Source of the DNA: Candidatus Scatoplasma merdavium
GTDB lineage: Bacteria > Bacillota_I > Bacilli_A > RFN20 > CAG-288
Direction of reading: 5' to 3'
NCBI GenBank assembly: GCA_017694135.1
Contig: JADING010000020.1
Coordinates: forward strand, 1-8,509
DNA: 8,509 bases
In this document: in pieces, positions 1 through 6,686 of the stretch
How the letters are laid out: every line of letters starts with the position of its first letter
Numbering within the stretch: the stretch's first letter is position 1
Position numbers and translations under genes: made by a program
The notes under the pieces: model-generated
Told to the model about the DNA's origin: nothing
The model's database searches: none
Seen by the model: the letters and a program-made list of their open reading frames with translations, nothing else

Positions 1-975
<975 letters not shown>

Positions 976-1101
976 CATCTCTTTATTTTATTTAACTCTT
1001 ATTTCGGTAAACTTCTGTTATTTATCTTCTTATATCCGGTTTTTAGAGTTCATTCTCTTACTTATTTATACTGACTTCGTCTCAGTATCATTCTATCTCT
1101 A
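976..1101 (+). other. 23S-5S internal transcribed spacer
   Basis: This is a short, pyrimidine- and AT-rich spacer between the estimated 23S end and the 5S start. I see no tRNA gene and no open reading frame in it. Its only clear structure is the hairpin at 1068-1088, just before the 5S. Its role is most likely to carry processing sites for maturation of the two rRNAs. Confidence 0.8.
1068..1088 (+). other. Hairpin upstream of 5S rRNA, possible processing site
   Basis: The 7-bp inverted repeat ATACTGA / TCAGTAT surrounds a CTTCGTC loop and lies 14 nt before the 5S gene. There is no T-run after it, so it is unlikely to be a terminator. In rRNA operons, stem-loops between 23S and 5S are commonly cut during maturation. 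That role is inferred from position only. Confidence 0.5.
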
Positions 1102-1210
1102 TCCCGGCTTCGATTACGCAGTGGCCACACCTGTTCCCATCCCGAACACAGAAGTTAAGCACTGCAGTGCCTGATGTATCCTTTATGGAAAGATATGGTC
1201 GTCGCCGGGT
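1102..1210 (+). rRNA. rrf: 5S ribosomal RNA
   Basis: This is a complete 5S rRNA of about 108 nt. The conserved core CCCATCCCGAACACAGAAGT spans about 1137-1156, followed by TAAGC. The ends pair as helix I (CCCGGC at 1103-1108 with GCCGGG at 1204-1209), which fixes both boundaries to within a base or two. It directly follows the 23S spacer in the usual 23S-5S order. The 3' end runs into six T residues (1210-1215), and a protein gene starts 13 nt downstream. Confidence 0.95.
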
Positions 1211-1215
1211 TTTTT
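1204..1215 (+). terminator. Possible weak terminator: 5S terminal helix plus T6
   Basis: The last strand of 5S helix I (GCCGGG) is followed at once by six T residues (1210-1215). A GC-rich stem followed by a U-tract is the layout of an intrinsic terminator, although the stem is the long-range 5S helix I rather than a local hairpin. No other terminator-like structure occurs between the 5S and the next coding region. If it stops transcription efficiently, the gene at 1223 would have no visible promoter. Partial read-through is the more economical reading. Confidence 0.3.
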
Positions 1216-1222
1216 GTTACTT

Positions 1223-1945
1223 ATGGAGTTCATTTCGCAAATTGAGGCGGCTGATGGAGCTAATTATACCGCTATTTTAAAAATCAACGATCGTGTTCGT
1301 GATTATCGCGTTCACTGTTATATCGCTTTTGGTTGCTTCATTTTTTCCTGTTCGGAATTTAAATTGAGGCAGGTTAACGCGCAATTTAACGACATACATC
1401 AAAGCGTGAAGTTTATTGTGAATCAAGACTTTCATAAGCTGAAGTTAGAAAATAAAATCAAGCGTTTAAAAATGGTTCCGAACAAAGATTATTTTTATGG
1501 AAGCGATTATATCTATATTAGAGGAATGAAGGTAGCTTGGTCAGATCAGTTTGTCCAAGGTCAATGGTACGCTAAAGATGAGCGCGACTTGTTCAAGCAA
1601 TATAAAGAGTTAGCTCTTGATCATTTTGTTAGCCTAGTTAATAAATGGAAAAAAATTATGAATATTGATTTTGATGTTGAGGTATCTATGTTACCTATCA
1701 ATTCAATTTCAAAGCTCGGTGTTAATTTAGTTTCAAAAAAAGCACTGAAATTCCATCCTCAACTTTTTTCCTTTAAAGATGAAGCTCAAGAATCGGTAAT
1801 CATTCACGAGCTCGCTCATTTCTATCAAGCCAATCATTCAAAAGCTTTCTATGCTATAGTATTAAAGTATTGTCCAGCGTATTATGAGCTAACTAAAGCT
1901 TTGACTAGAGGAGATTTTGAATATGGGTTTAACTATAACATCTAA
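1223..1945 (+). CDS. YgjP-like M48-type metallohydrolase (HELAH protein)
   Basis: This 240-residue soluble protein resembles the YgjP/DUF45 family, which has a zinc-metallopeptidase-like fold. Its exact substrate is unsettled across the family. The C-terminal third carries HELAH (residues 195-199) followed by NHSKAFY (204-210), giving H195, H199 and H205 as likely metal ligands and E196 as the catalytic acid/base. The N-terminal part (about 15-90) fits the beta-rich start of YgjP proteins. The WGSC motif usually found about 25-30 residues before HExxH is degenerate here (KLGVN, 164-168). The ATG at 1223 was chosen over an in-frame TTG at 1214 that lies in the T-run at the 5S end. Neither has a convincing Shine-Dalgarno. 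The gene starts 13 nt after the 5S and overlaps the next gene by 23 nt. The fold assignment is fairly secure; the biochemical role is not. Confidence 0.8.
   Translation: MEFISQIEAADGANYTAILKINDRVRDYRVHCYIAFGCFIFSCSEFKLRQVNAQFNDIHQSVKFIVNQDFHKLKLENKIKRLKMVPNKDYFYGSDYIYIRGMKVAWSDQFVQGQWYAKDERDLFKQYKELALDHFVSLVNKWKKIMNIDFDVEVSMLPINSISKLGVNLVSKKALKFHPQLFSFKDEAQESVIIHELAHFYQANHSKAFYAIVLKYCPAYYELTKALTRGDFEYGFNYNI
1907..1913 (+). promoter_or_regulatory. Ribosome binding site for the TrmH-family gene
   Basis: AGAGGAG lies 9 nt before the ATG at 1923, inside the end of the upstream gene. It is only 3 nt before an alternative in-frame TTG at 1917, which is too close. The site therefore decides for the ATG at 1923. 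Confidence 0.7.
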
Positions 1946-2630
1946 AAGCAATCCTCTTTATTCAAAACTTTTGAAGTTGCGCAAACATCCAGAAGACAAC
2001 AAATTTATTATTGAGGGAGAAGATTTAGTAGAATTAGCGCGTTCTAATTCTAAGCTGCTGTTTACTTTTACTTATACAGGTTCTTCTTTTAGCGCTGATT
2101 ACGTTTTATCAAAAGAGTTGTATCGCAACTTGTCTTCTTATTCTTCTTTGCCTAAGGTTATGGGAGTTGGGAAGTTTGAATTTGTTAAATCTGATTCTTT
2201 TAACAGGGGAATATATTTAGATGGAGTGCAAGATCCGGGAAATTTAGGAACGATTGAAAGAAGCTGCTTGGCTTTTAATTACTTAAATATTTTTCTTTCT
2301 TCTGATTGCGTGAGTCCACTGAATTTTAAATCGGTTCAAGCCTCTAAAGGAGCCTTGTTTTATTTAAATATCTCTTATTGCAAACTTTCTGATTTAAAGG
2401 AAAAAGGTTATAAGATATACGCGACTTCATTAGATAAAAACGCTAAGGAACTTGTAAAAGTAGATCGGCCAAAGAACAATTACATCCTTGTTTTTGGAAG
2501 CGAAGGACAAGGGGTAAAGAAAGAGAATTTAAAACTCGCGGATGAAAACATTTTTATTGAGATGGATCGGAAGATTGAATCTTTAAATGTCGGAGTTGCA
2601 GCTTCGATTATTATGTACAATTGGAGATAG
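1923..2630 (+). CDS. TrmH/SpoU-family RNA 2'-O-ribose methyltransferase
   Basis: This 235-residue SPOUT methyltransferase is predicted to transfer a methyl group from S-adenosylmethionine to a ribose 2'-OH in rRNA or tRNA. The N-terminal region (about 8-40: SNPLYSKLLKLRKH then FIIEGEDLVELA) matches the SpoU substrate-binding domain of RlmB/TsnR-like enzymes. The catalytic domain shows all three family motifs: motif 1 DPGNLGTIERS (104-114, N107 and R113), motif 2 FGSEGQGV (191-198, E194) and motif 3 IESLNVGVAASI (218-229), which belongs to the trefoil knot that binds SAM. The length is usual for the family. It overlaps the upstream gene by 23 nt and ends 1 nt before the next start, so it is almost certainly in one operon with both. 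Position next to an rRNA operon makes rRNA an attractive target, but the modified nucleotide cannot be read from sequence. Confidence 0.9.
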   Translation: MGLTITSKSNPLYSKLLKLRKHPEDNKFIIEGEDLVELARSNSKLLFTFTYTGSSFSADYVLSKELYRNLSSYSSLPKVMGVGKFEFVKSDSFNRGIYLDGVQDPGNLGTIERSCLAFNYLNIFLSSDCVSPLNFKSVQASKGALFYLNISYCKLSDLKEKGYKIYATSLDKNAKELVKVDRPKNNYILVFGSEGQGVKKENLKLADENIFIEMDRKIESLNVGVAASIIMYNWR

Positions 2631-2631
2631 T

Positions 2632-3447
2632 ATGGAAAAAAGGGAAATAGGTTTACAAGATACTTTAACTTTGACTCGAACTTCGTTTTACAAGACCATT
2701 CAGGTTAAACGAGTGCTTATTTGCTTCCACGGGTTTATGACCTCTTCTTGGCACGATTGTACGGCTTTTAAAAAGTATTTTGATTCGATCAACGACAACC
2801 CTAATTTCGAAGTTGAATTAGTTAATTTATACACTTGGGGAGATAAGTCGACTTACTCTTCTAAAAACTTTTACAAATTAGCTTATGAAGCTGTTAAGAA
2901 GCACATTGACAAAGGAGAGATAGTCTATCTTTTGTCGTATTCGTTTTCCGCTGATTTGGCTGCCCGTTTAACTTGCGAGTTTCCTCAGATTGAGAAACTC
3001 TGTCTGATTTCTCCTACTACGTATATAGTTAAAACTAAATTGCTCGCTAGTTATATCTCTATGGCGGTTAAGAATTTAAAGCTGCGGTTAAAATACAAGA
3101 GAAAAGCCAAGAAGATAATTCAAAAAACCAAGATGGATGGAATAGTTAGACTCGCTATAAATATCGCTAAATCCATCGTCAAAAACCGCAAGTATTTAAA
3201 ATATGTCAACTGCAAAGTTTTTATGTGCAAGGGAAACAAGGACGAGTTCTCGATATCGCAGACTTTCCATTACATTTCTAGGAAATCGAAGAACGCCATT
3301 ATTATGTCAAAGACTTATCCGGATGAAAACCACGTGATGTTTTGCACTTTAGAGCACGGTTTAAGAGTGTTTCAAGACGTCCTTAGATTTACTTTCCATA
3401 TGAAAAAGGTTATGGAAGTGGAAGAAGGTAGCGAAGAAGAAAAATAG
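2632..3447 (+). CDS. Alpha/beta-hydrolase-fold protein, atypical nucleophile elbow
   Basis: This 271-residue cytosolic protein has the order of elements of an alpha/beta hydrolase. A strand ends in the oxyanion-type motif HGF (33-35), a nucleophile elbow SYSFS (102-106) offers S104, a possible acid is D204 in KGNKDEF, and a possible catalytic base is H234 in DENHVMF. The usual elbow is GxSxG. Here both glycines are serines, which is uncommon. A basic helical stretch (about 148-192, rich in K and R) sits where a lid domain would be, and the tail is acidic (EVEEGSEEE). The ATG at 2632 follows TGGAG by 5 nt and lies one base past the upstream stop. An in-frame ATG at 2587 inside that gene is less likely. 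I do not recognise a specific family or substrate. Esterase or thioesterase activity would be only a guess. Confidence 0.75.
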   Translation: MEKREIGLQDTLTLTRTSFYKTIQVKRVLICFHGFMTSSWHDCTAFKKYFDSINDNPNFEVELVNLYTWGDKSTYSSKNFYKLAYEAVKKHIDKGEIVYLLSYSFSADLAARLTCEFPQIEKLCLISPTTYIVKTKLLASYISMAVKNLKLRLKYKRKAKKIIQKTKMDGIVRLAINIAKSIVKNRKYLKYVNCKVFMCKGNKDEFSISQTFHYISRKSKNAIIMSKTYPDENHVMFCTLEHGLRVFQDVLRFTFHMKKVMEVEEGSEEEK

Positions 3448-3499
3448 CGATGGTTTTTTTAGATTTTAATTTGAAGAAGCAAGTATAAAAAAGCTCTCG

Positions 3500-3527
3500 T
3501 GAAGTTTGAATTAATTAACTGAAGTTT
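3500..3527 (+). repeat. Direct repeat TGAAGTTT, two copies 20 bp apart
   Basis: Identical 8-mers at 3500-3507 and 3520-3527 are separated by TTAATTAA-containing sequence. A spacing of about two helical turns would place both on the same face of the DNA. They are about 170 bp upstream of the promoter, and in AT-rich DNA two copies of an 8-mer could be chance. Confidence 0.3.
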
Positions 3528-3536
3528 ACTTTTATC

Positions 3537-3555
3537 TAAAAACTGCAAGTTTTTA
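3537..3555 (+). repeat. AT-rich inverted repeat, 8-bp stem
   Basis: TAAAAACT and AGTTTTTA are perfectly complementary and separated by GCA. The stem has one G-C pair and no separate T-tract after it, so it would make a poor terminator, although the T-run lies in its 3' arm. It could weakly end transcription from the upstream cluster. Confidence 0.4.
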
Positions 3556-3631
3556 ATTGCGCCTATATTTCGCATATAATTTATTTACTTTCCTCGGTTT
3601 TAAATTTGGTTTTTCATTTGATGTTTTTCTT

Positions 3632-3661
3632 AAAATACATTGGAAAACTCGGCTGTATTTT
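3632..3661 (+). repeat. Inverted repeat AAAATACA / TGTATTTT
   Basis: Two perfect 8-base arms are separated by 14 nt, ending 39 nt before the -35 box. The 3' arm is followed after GCCTG by five T residues (3667-3671), so a weak terminator of the upstream operon is possible. An operator is an alternative. An overlapping, mutually exclusive pairing (AAAAC at 3644-3648 with GTTTT at 3666-3670, plus GGC 3651-3653 with GCC 3662-3664) is also available. Confidence 0.4.
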
Positions 3662-3700
3662 GCCTGTTTTTGTTCGCCTTTCAATTTGAGAAAAAATGTA

Positions 3701-3729
3701 TTGACACATAGGTATAGAGAGTGCATAAT
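3701..3729 (+). promoter_or_regulatory. Sigma-A promoter of the pot operon
   Basis: A perfect -35 box TTGACA (3701-3706) is followed after exactly 17 nt by CATAAT (3724-3729), which matches five of six bases of the consensus -10. Transcription would start near 3736 and give a leader of about 57 nt before the regulator gene. This is the only near-consensus promoter in the window, and it sits directly upstream of the operon. Confidence 0.85.
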
Positions 3730-3746
3730 CTAATAGTTGTTTAGAG

Positions 3747-3769
3747 ATTGTAAACTTATTTCTTACAAT
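3747..3769 (+). promoter_or_regulatory. Inverted repeat in pot leader, candidate operator
   Basis: ATTGTAA and TTACAAT form a perfect 7-bp inverted repeat with a 9-nt spacer. It lies between the promoter and the ribosome binding site, roughly +12 to +34. A dimeric HTH repressor bound here would block transcription, so autoregulation by the XRE-cupin protein encoded next is plausible. In RNA it could form a weak hairpin instead. No binding evidence exists in the sequence itself. Confidence 0.45.
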
Positions 3770-3779
3770 TATCAAACGG

Positions 3780-3793
3780 AAAGGAGGTCCTTT
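3780..3793 (+). promoter_or_regulatory. Strong ribosome binding site inside a palindrome; sets TTG start
   Basis: AAGGAGGT (3781-3788) is a near-perfect Shine-Dalgarno 4 nt before the TTG at 3793, which decides that start. The next methionine codon is about 100 codons in. The 14-mer AAAGGAGGTCCTTT is itself a 6+2+6 palindrome. The 2-nt centre is too small for an RNA hairpin, so any meaning would be at DNA level. Confidence 0.8.
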
Positions 3794-4326
3794 TGGAAAT
3801 CGGAAACAAGATACATGATTTGAGGAAGACGTTGAATCTTTCACAAGAGGAATTGGCTAGTAGGGCTGATGTCACTAAGGGTTATATCTCTCAGCTTGAA
3901 AACAATCTGACTTCACCTTCGATTGCTACTTTGATTGATATCTTGTCGGCTTTAGGAACTTCCTTAAAAGATTTCTTCAACGATGAGACCGATGAGAAGA
4001 TTGTCTTCCACAAAGAAGATTACATCGAGAAATACGACGATGGTTACTGCCTTACGTGGTTAGTACCTAACGCGCAGAAGAATGAAATGGAACCGGTGAT
4101 AGTTTCAATTTCTCCCCGTTCCCAGACTTTGAAAGACAACCCGCATGAAGGACAGGAGTTCGGCTATGTCTTAGAAGGGGAAATTGTTATCTCATACGGA
4201 AACAAGCGCATTAAGTGTAAGAAAGGTGAAACTTTCTACTTTACGACGAGCCAAGTACATTACCTTATTAATCCTAAAGATAAGGTTGCGAAAGTAATCT
4301 GGATATCGTCTCCACCAAACTTCTAA
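3793..4326 (+). CDS. XRE-family regulator with cupin domain (PuuR-type)
   Basis: This 177-residue DNA-binding regulator is predicted to control the polyamine transporter operon it leads. An N-terminal Cro/C1-type helix-turn-helix spans about residues 4-62 (SQEELASRADVTKGYISQLE at 17-36 is the core). A C-terminal cupin barrel spans about 100-172, with conserved positions H118, E122 and H156 and the motif EFGYVLEGEI (122-131). This two-domain layout and length are those of PuuR-like regulators, whose cupin domain is thought to sense a small ligand, often a polyamine or its breakdown products. It starts with TTG, perhaps to keep the regulator at a low level. The stop overlaps the Shine-Dalgarno of potA, whose start is 10 nt downstream. 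Repressor versus activator action, and the ligand, are inference. Confidence 0.9.
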   Translation: MEIGNKIHDLRKTLNLSQEELASRADVTKGYISQLENNLTSPSIATLIDILSALGTSLKDFFNDETDEKIVFHKEDYIEKYDDGYCLTWLVPNAQKNEMEPVIVSISPRSQTLKDNPHEGQEFGYVLEGEIVISYGNKRIKCKKGETFYFTTSQVHYLINPKDKVAKVIWISSPPNF

Positions 4327-4336
4327 GGAGGAAAGT

Positions 4337-5845
4337 ATGGACAATTACATCATTGAGTTAAAAGATGTTTCTAAAAAGTTCGATGATTCTGATATCTACG
4401 CAGTCGAACACATCAATTTGAAGATTAAAAAGGGTGAATTTGTTACCTTGTTAGGTCCTTCTGGATGTGGGAAAACTACAACGTTGAGAATGATTGCTGG
4501 ATTTGAATTACCGACTTCAGGGCAGATTTTATTAAATGGCAAAGACATCTCGCTCTTGCCGCCTTACAAGCGCCCTATTAACACGGTGTTTCAAAAATAC
4601 GCTTTGTTTGGTCACCTTAATGTCTTTAACAATATCGCTTTCGGTTTAAAGATGAAGAAAATCCCTTACGAAAAGAAAAATCGCAAAGGTGAGACAGTTA
4701 CTAAGATGCGCCATTACACTAAGCAAGAGATTTCTGAGATGGTGAAAGACGCTTTGAAAATCGTCGATTTGGAAGGGTTTGAAAAAAGAGATATTCAGAC
4801 TCTTTCTGGTGGTCAGCAGCAGAGAATCGCTATCGCTAGATCCATTGTCAACAAGCCAGAAATTCTATTGTTAGATGAGCCTTTAGGCGCTTTGGATCTC
4901 AAGATGAGAAAAGAAATGCAGCTCGAATTGAAGGCTATGCACAAAAAGCTTGGGATTACCTTTATTTACGTCACTCACGATCAAGAAGAGGCTTTGACGA
5001 TGTCAGATACCGTTGTTGTTATGAACGATGGTGAAATTCAGCAGGTTGGGACTCCTAAAGGCATATACGATGAGCCTAAGAACGCTTTCGTAGCTGACTT
5101 TATTGGCGAATCTAACATTTACACTGGAACCATGGTTGCTAATAAGACTGTGCGTTTCTTGGGTAAGAACTTCAAATGCGTGGACGAAGGATTCGAATTG
5201 AATGAAAAAGTCGATGTCGTTGTTCGCCCGGAAGATGTTATTTTATCTGAACCGGATAAAGGAAAGTGCAAAGGGAAGATTGTCTCGCGCATTTTCAAAG
5301 GCATGCATTACGAATACATAATTATGGTTGACCGTTCTGAACTCATTGCTCAGTCTACATTGGAATTCAACCAGGGCTTAGAAGTCGGAATCGATGTATC
5401 GCCAAGCAATATTCAAATTATGAAGAAGCCGTTTACTTCTAATTATTTTGATGGGTATATCAATAAAGAAAATAAAATTTGCTTCGCTGGTGCGGAGTTT
5501 GATTACGACTTGACGAAGCTGTTTGTTGGTTATCATTACGATAACGATGGGAATTTGTTAGATACGAAGAATCAAGTTGCGGACTTAGAAGGAAGACCTA
5601 TTGTCGTCGAGATTCCTTTCGATGGAGTATCTATCTCCGATGATTCGGAAGCTTCGAGTTTGCACGGCCAAATCATCTCGATGATTTATCACGGTGACCA
5701 CTATCAAGTTATCGTTCGTACTCCGGATGAAGATGACTTCATCTTAGATGAGCAAGACCTTTGGAACGAAAACGACAACGTTTCAATTATTGTTGATCCT
5801 CAAAAGATCCACGTCAGCTTGAAACAAGGAGAAAAACATGTCTAG
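4337..5845 (+). CDS. potA: Spermidine/putrescine ABC transporter ATPase PotA, extended
   Basis: This membrane-associated ATPase energises polyamine import through PotB/PotC. The ABC domain (about 5-240) has every catalytic element: Walker A GPSGCGKT (40-47), Q-loop Q86 in VFQKYALF, signature LSGGQ (156-160), Walker B ILLLDEP (176-182, E181 catalytic) and switch H214. A TOBE-type regulatory domain follows (about 259-363). At 502 residues it is some 120-150 longer than typical PotA. The excess is mainly a second copy of the TOBE-like domain (about 368-496): SRIFKGMHYEYIIMV (317-331) aligns with SMIYHGDHYQVIVRT (448-462). A basic insertion (about 109-128) also sits between Q-loop and signature. 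AAGGAGG (4325-4331) precedes the ATG by 5 nt. The gene overlaps potB by 8 nt. Assignment to polyamines rests on the operon and PotD. Confidence 0.93.
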   Translation: MDNYIIELKDVSKKFDDSDIYAVEHINLKIKKGEFVTLLGPSGCGKTTTLRMIAGFELPTSGQILLNGKDISLLPPYKRPINTVFQKYALFGHLNVFNNIAFGLKMKKIPYEKKNRKGETVTKMRHYTKQEISEMVKDALKIVDLEGFEKRDIQTLSGGQQQRIAIARSIVNKPEILLLDEPLGALDLKMRKEMQLELKAMHKKLGITFIYVTHDQEEALTMSDTVVVMNDGEIQQVGTPKGIYDEPKNAFVADFIGESNIYTGTMVANKTVRFLGKNFKCVDEGFELNEKVDVVVRPEDVILSEPDKGKCKGKIVSRIFKGMHYEYIIMVDRSELIAQSTLEFNQGLEVGIDVSPSNIQIMKKPFTSNYFDGYINKENKICFAGAEFDYDLTKLFVGYHYDNDGNLLDTKNQVADLEGRPIVVEIPFDGVSISDDSEASSLHGQIISMIYHGDHYQVIVRTPDEDDFILDEQDLWNENDNVSIIVDPQKIHVSLKQGEKHV

Positions 5846-6686
5846 CAAGGTCATTAGAGAAGATGGCTTCTTTAGCAAAGTGGTTTCTTTCTTCCGCAAG
5901 CACCACCTTACTAGAAAGCAACTCTGCATCCCTTACGGGCTCTTCTTAGCTCTGTTTGTGGTTTTTCCTCTCTTGCTTATTGTTTACTACGCTTTTACTG
6001 ATAAGTCTGGTCATATAACTATTGAAAATTTCACTTCGGTTTTTACGCAGAAGTCAAATTTCTCAGTTATTGGAATGTCGTTGCTCATCGGTGCTTTGAA
6101 CACTTTCTTCTGTTTGCTTCTAGCTTATCCTATCGCATACATCTTAGCTAACACGAAGTTTAACAAGAACAAGGTTCTCGTTTATATCTTCATTATGCCA
6201 ATGTGGATTAACTTTGTTATTAGAACTATCGCGACTAAAGAAATGCTTTCTTGGATCGACATCACTTCGGCTAATCACCCGCTGTTAGCGACTATTATCG
6301 GTATGGTTTACAACTATCTGCCATTTGCTATCTTGCCTTTGTATTCGACGATGCTGAAGTTAGATAAAGCTCAGATAGAAGCTTCTTCAGACTTAGGTGC
6401 GAACCCCGTTCAAGTCTTTTATAAGACCATACTTCCAATGTCGATGCCAGGAATAGTTTCTGCTTCATTAATGACATTCATGCCGACTATGTCTTCTTAT
6501 TTAATTGCGGATAAGCTCGGCGGTGGAAAGACTACTCTAATTGGTAATCTCATCGCCTTGAATTTTAACCAGGCAAATTACAACGTCGGATCAGTTCTTT
6601 CGCTGATTATGCTTCTTCTAATAGGTTTATCCTTATTACTTACTAGAAACCATAAAGAAGAAAATGTCAGAGGTGGATTATGGTAA
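5838..6686 (+). CDS. potB: Spermidine/putrescine ABC transporter permease PotB
   Basis: This 282-residue inner-membrane permease forms one half of the polyamine channel with PotC. About six membrane segments are visible (roughly 31-52, 76-105, 113-133, 146-171, 201-224 and 250-268). The EAA loop that docks on the ATPase begins at residue 181 (EASSDLGANP) and continues to the G at 205. The length is normal for PotB. AAGGAG (5826-5831) lies 6 nt before the ATG. The start overlaps the end of potA by 8 nt and the gene overlaps potC by 7 nt, so translation is probably coupled. It is assigned as PotB rather than PotC from gene order and its longer N-terminal cytoplasmic tail. Confidence 0.93.
   Translation: MSSKVIREDGFFSKVVSFFRKHHLTRKQLCIPYGLFLALFVVFPLLLIVYYAFTDKSGHITIENFTSVFTQKSNFSVIGMSLLIGALNTFFCLLLAYPIAYILANTKFNKNKVLVYIFIMPMWINFVIRTIATKEMLSWIDITSANHPLLATIIGMVYNYLPFAILPLYSTMLKLDKAQIEASSDLGANPVQVFYKTILPMSMPGIVSASLMTFMPTMSSYLIADKLGGGKTTLIGNLIALNFNQANYNVGSVLSLIMLLLIGLSLLLTRNHKEENVRGGLW

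Larger units (their letters stand above)
3448..3792 (+). other. Intergenic regulatory region before the pot operon
   Basis: This 345-nt AT-rich stretch has no credible gene; the reverse-strand open frame across its end is a shadow of the regulator gene. It holds, in order: two direct copies of TGAAGTTT spaced 20 bp start to start (3500 and 3520), a perfect 8-bp inverted repeat (3537-3555), an isolated TATAAT (3575-3580) without a good -35, a second 8-bp inverted repeat (3632-3661), a sigma-A promoter (3701-3729), a leader inverted repeat (3747-3769) and the strong ribosome binding site. No convincing GC-rich terminator for the upstream gene cluster is visible, and no riboswitch class is recognised. 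Confidence 0.7.

Noticed and set aside
1214..1222. Upstream TTG start for the YgjP-like gene
   Set aside because: The codon lies in the T-run at the 5S 3' end with no binding site; it adds only three residues (MLL) without family similarity.
1917..1922. Upstream TTG start for the TrmH-family gene
   Set aside because: It is only 3 nt from the AGAGGAG site, whereas the ATG at 1923 has ideal spacing.
3575..3580. Isolated TATAAT as a second promoter
   Set aside because: No acceptable -35 box occurs 16-18 nt upstream (TTTAAT-type only); TATAAT-like strings are expected by chance in this AT-rich stretch.
3736..3792. Polyamine-responsive riboswitch in the pot leader
   Set aside because: The leader is only about 57 nt, with one weak stem and no recognisable riboswitch core.
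3614..3844. Reverse-strand 76-codon open reading frame
   Set aside because: It crosses the pot promoter, leader and the start of the regulator gene, has no binding site or domain, and is best explained as a shadow.
5119..5304. Reverse-strand 61-codon open reading frame
   Set aside because: It lies antisense inside potA with no independent signal.
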